60,086 nt of DNA. It comes from Corynebacterium sp. ACRPH (GTDB taxonomy: Bacteria; Actinomycetota; Actinomycetes; Mycobacteriales; Mycobacteriaceae). The notes under the pieces are model-generated. The model made no database searches, was not told where the DNA came from, and saw only the letters and a list, made by a program, of their open reading frames with translations. The translations under genes and the position numbers were made by a program. Below are positions 59,889 to 60,086 of the stretch, one piece after another. The stretch covers positions 1 through 60,086 of the forward strand of contig NZ_JAKRND010000015.1 of the NCBI RefSeq assembly GCF_022347285.1, given 5' to 3'. The number at the start of each line of letters is the position of its first letter. Position 1 is the first letter of the stretch.

Positions 59889-60086
59889 TTTATGGAGAGT
59901 TTGATCCTGGCTCAGGACGAACGCTGGCGGCGTGCTTAACACATGCAAGTCGAACGGAAAGGCTCCTTGCTTGCAAGGGGTACTCGAGTGGCGAACGGGT
60001 GAGTAACACGTGGGTGATCTGCCTTGCACTTCGGGATAAGCCTGGGAAACTGGGTCTAATACCGGATAGGACCATGCTTTAGTGTG
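59889..60086 (+). rRNA. 16S ribosomal RNA, 5' part (cut by window end)
   Basis: AGAGTTTGATCCTGGCTCAG starts at 59896 (E. coli position 8), followed by GACGAACGCTGGCGGCGTGC, CACATGCAAGTCGAACGGAA and CGAACGGGTGAGTAACACG. The variable loop AAAGGCTCCTTGCTTGCAAGG and the following AATACCGGATAGGACCATGC are of Corynebacterium type. Mature 5' end estimated at 59889; the gene continues beyond 60086. Confidence 0.97.

Overview
The window comes from a high-GC actinobacterium, almost certainly a Corynebacterium. Several things point this way: mycothiol synthase, RamA, the PhoP/PhoR-type phosphate regulators, ThrE, a perfect McbR box (TAGAC-N6-GTCTA) before cysK, an LmeA-like envelope protein, and a gene order (zinc ABC - LacI - otsB - otsA - thrE; pur genes; mshD - pstSCAB - phoU; cysE/cysK - ramA - murA) that I recall as close to C. 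glutamicum. The last 198 bases are the start of a 16S rRNA gene of corynebacterial type. Apart from the left end this is conserved chromosome; there is no IS element, prophage or CRISPR array.

Layout. 1-1066: an AT-rich HEPN abortive-infection (Abi_2/AbiD/AbiF-type) gene preceded by a compact two-hairpin sequence; this is the one clear accessory locus. 1212-3918: rlmB, then a TetR regulator divergent from a membrane protein, with a 32-bp direct repeat at both ends of that pair. 3971-8398: carboxylesterase and a zinc-type ABC importer. 8529-14520: LacI regulator, trehalose synthesis (otsA, otsB) with a lipoprotein between them, a histone-H1-like lysine-rich protein, and the threonine exporter ThrE. 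14717-20653: two tRNAs, an acetyltransferase, an L,D-transpeptidase, the PhoP-type two-component pair, a lipase and a HIT protein.

20719-37415: purine biosynthesis (purD, purB, purC, purS-purQ-purL, purF-purM) interleaved with KtrBA potassium uptake, oligopeptidase B, a deacetylase-like protein, a tandem hotdog thioesterase and a sterol-carrier-like protein; it closes with a long intrinsic terminator. 37526-42988: DUF3073 protein, YgfZ, PabC, a nitrobindin-like protein, LmeA-like protein and mycothiol synthase. 43020-49082: phosphate uptake (pstS, pstC, pstA, pstB, phoU) with a gluconokinase-like gene inserted, behind a 464-base control region rich in 11-12 bp periodic repeats. 49168-53426: dusB, a CoA-transferase and five tRNA genes (Lys, Glu, Asp, Asp, Phe) with strong terminators. 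53442-59101: cysE, cysK, enoyl-CoA hydratase, a DUF2505 protein, ramA with three RamA-type G-boxes, and a MurA whose active-site cysteine is aspartate (D117). 59102-59888 is the rRNA operon leader.

A general feature of this genome segment is leaderless transcription: at least a dozen genes have a TANNNT-like -10 hexamer exactly 7-9 bases before the start codon and no ribosome binding site, which I used to choose starts. The most unusual locus is the HEPN gene with its adjacent structured RNA candidate at the left edge; its 5' end also looks interrupted.
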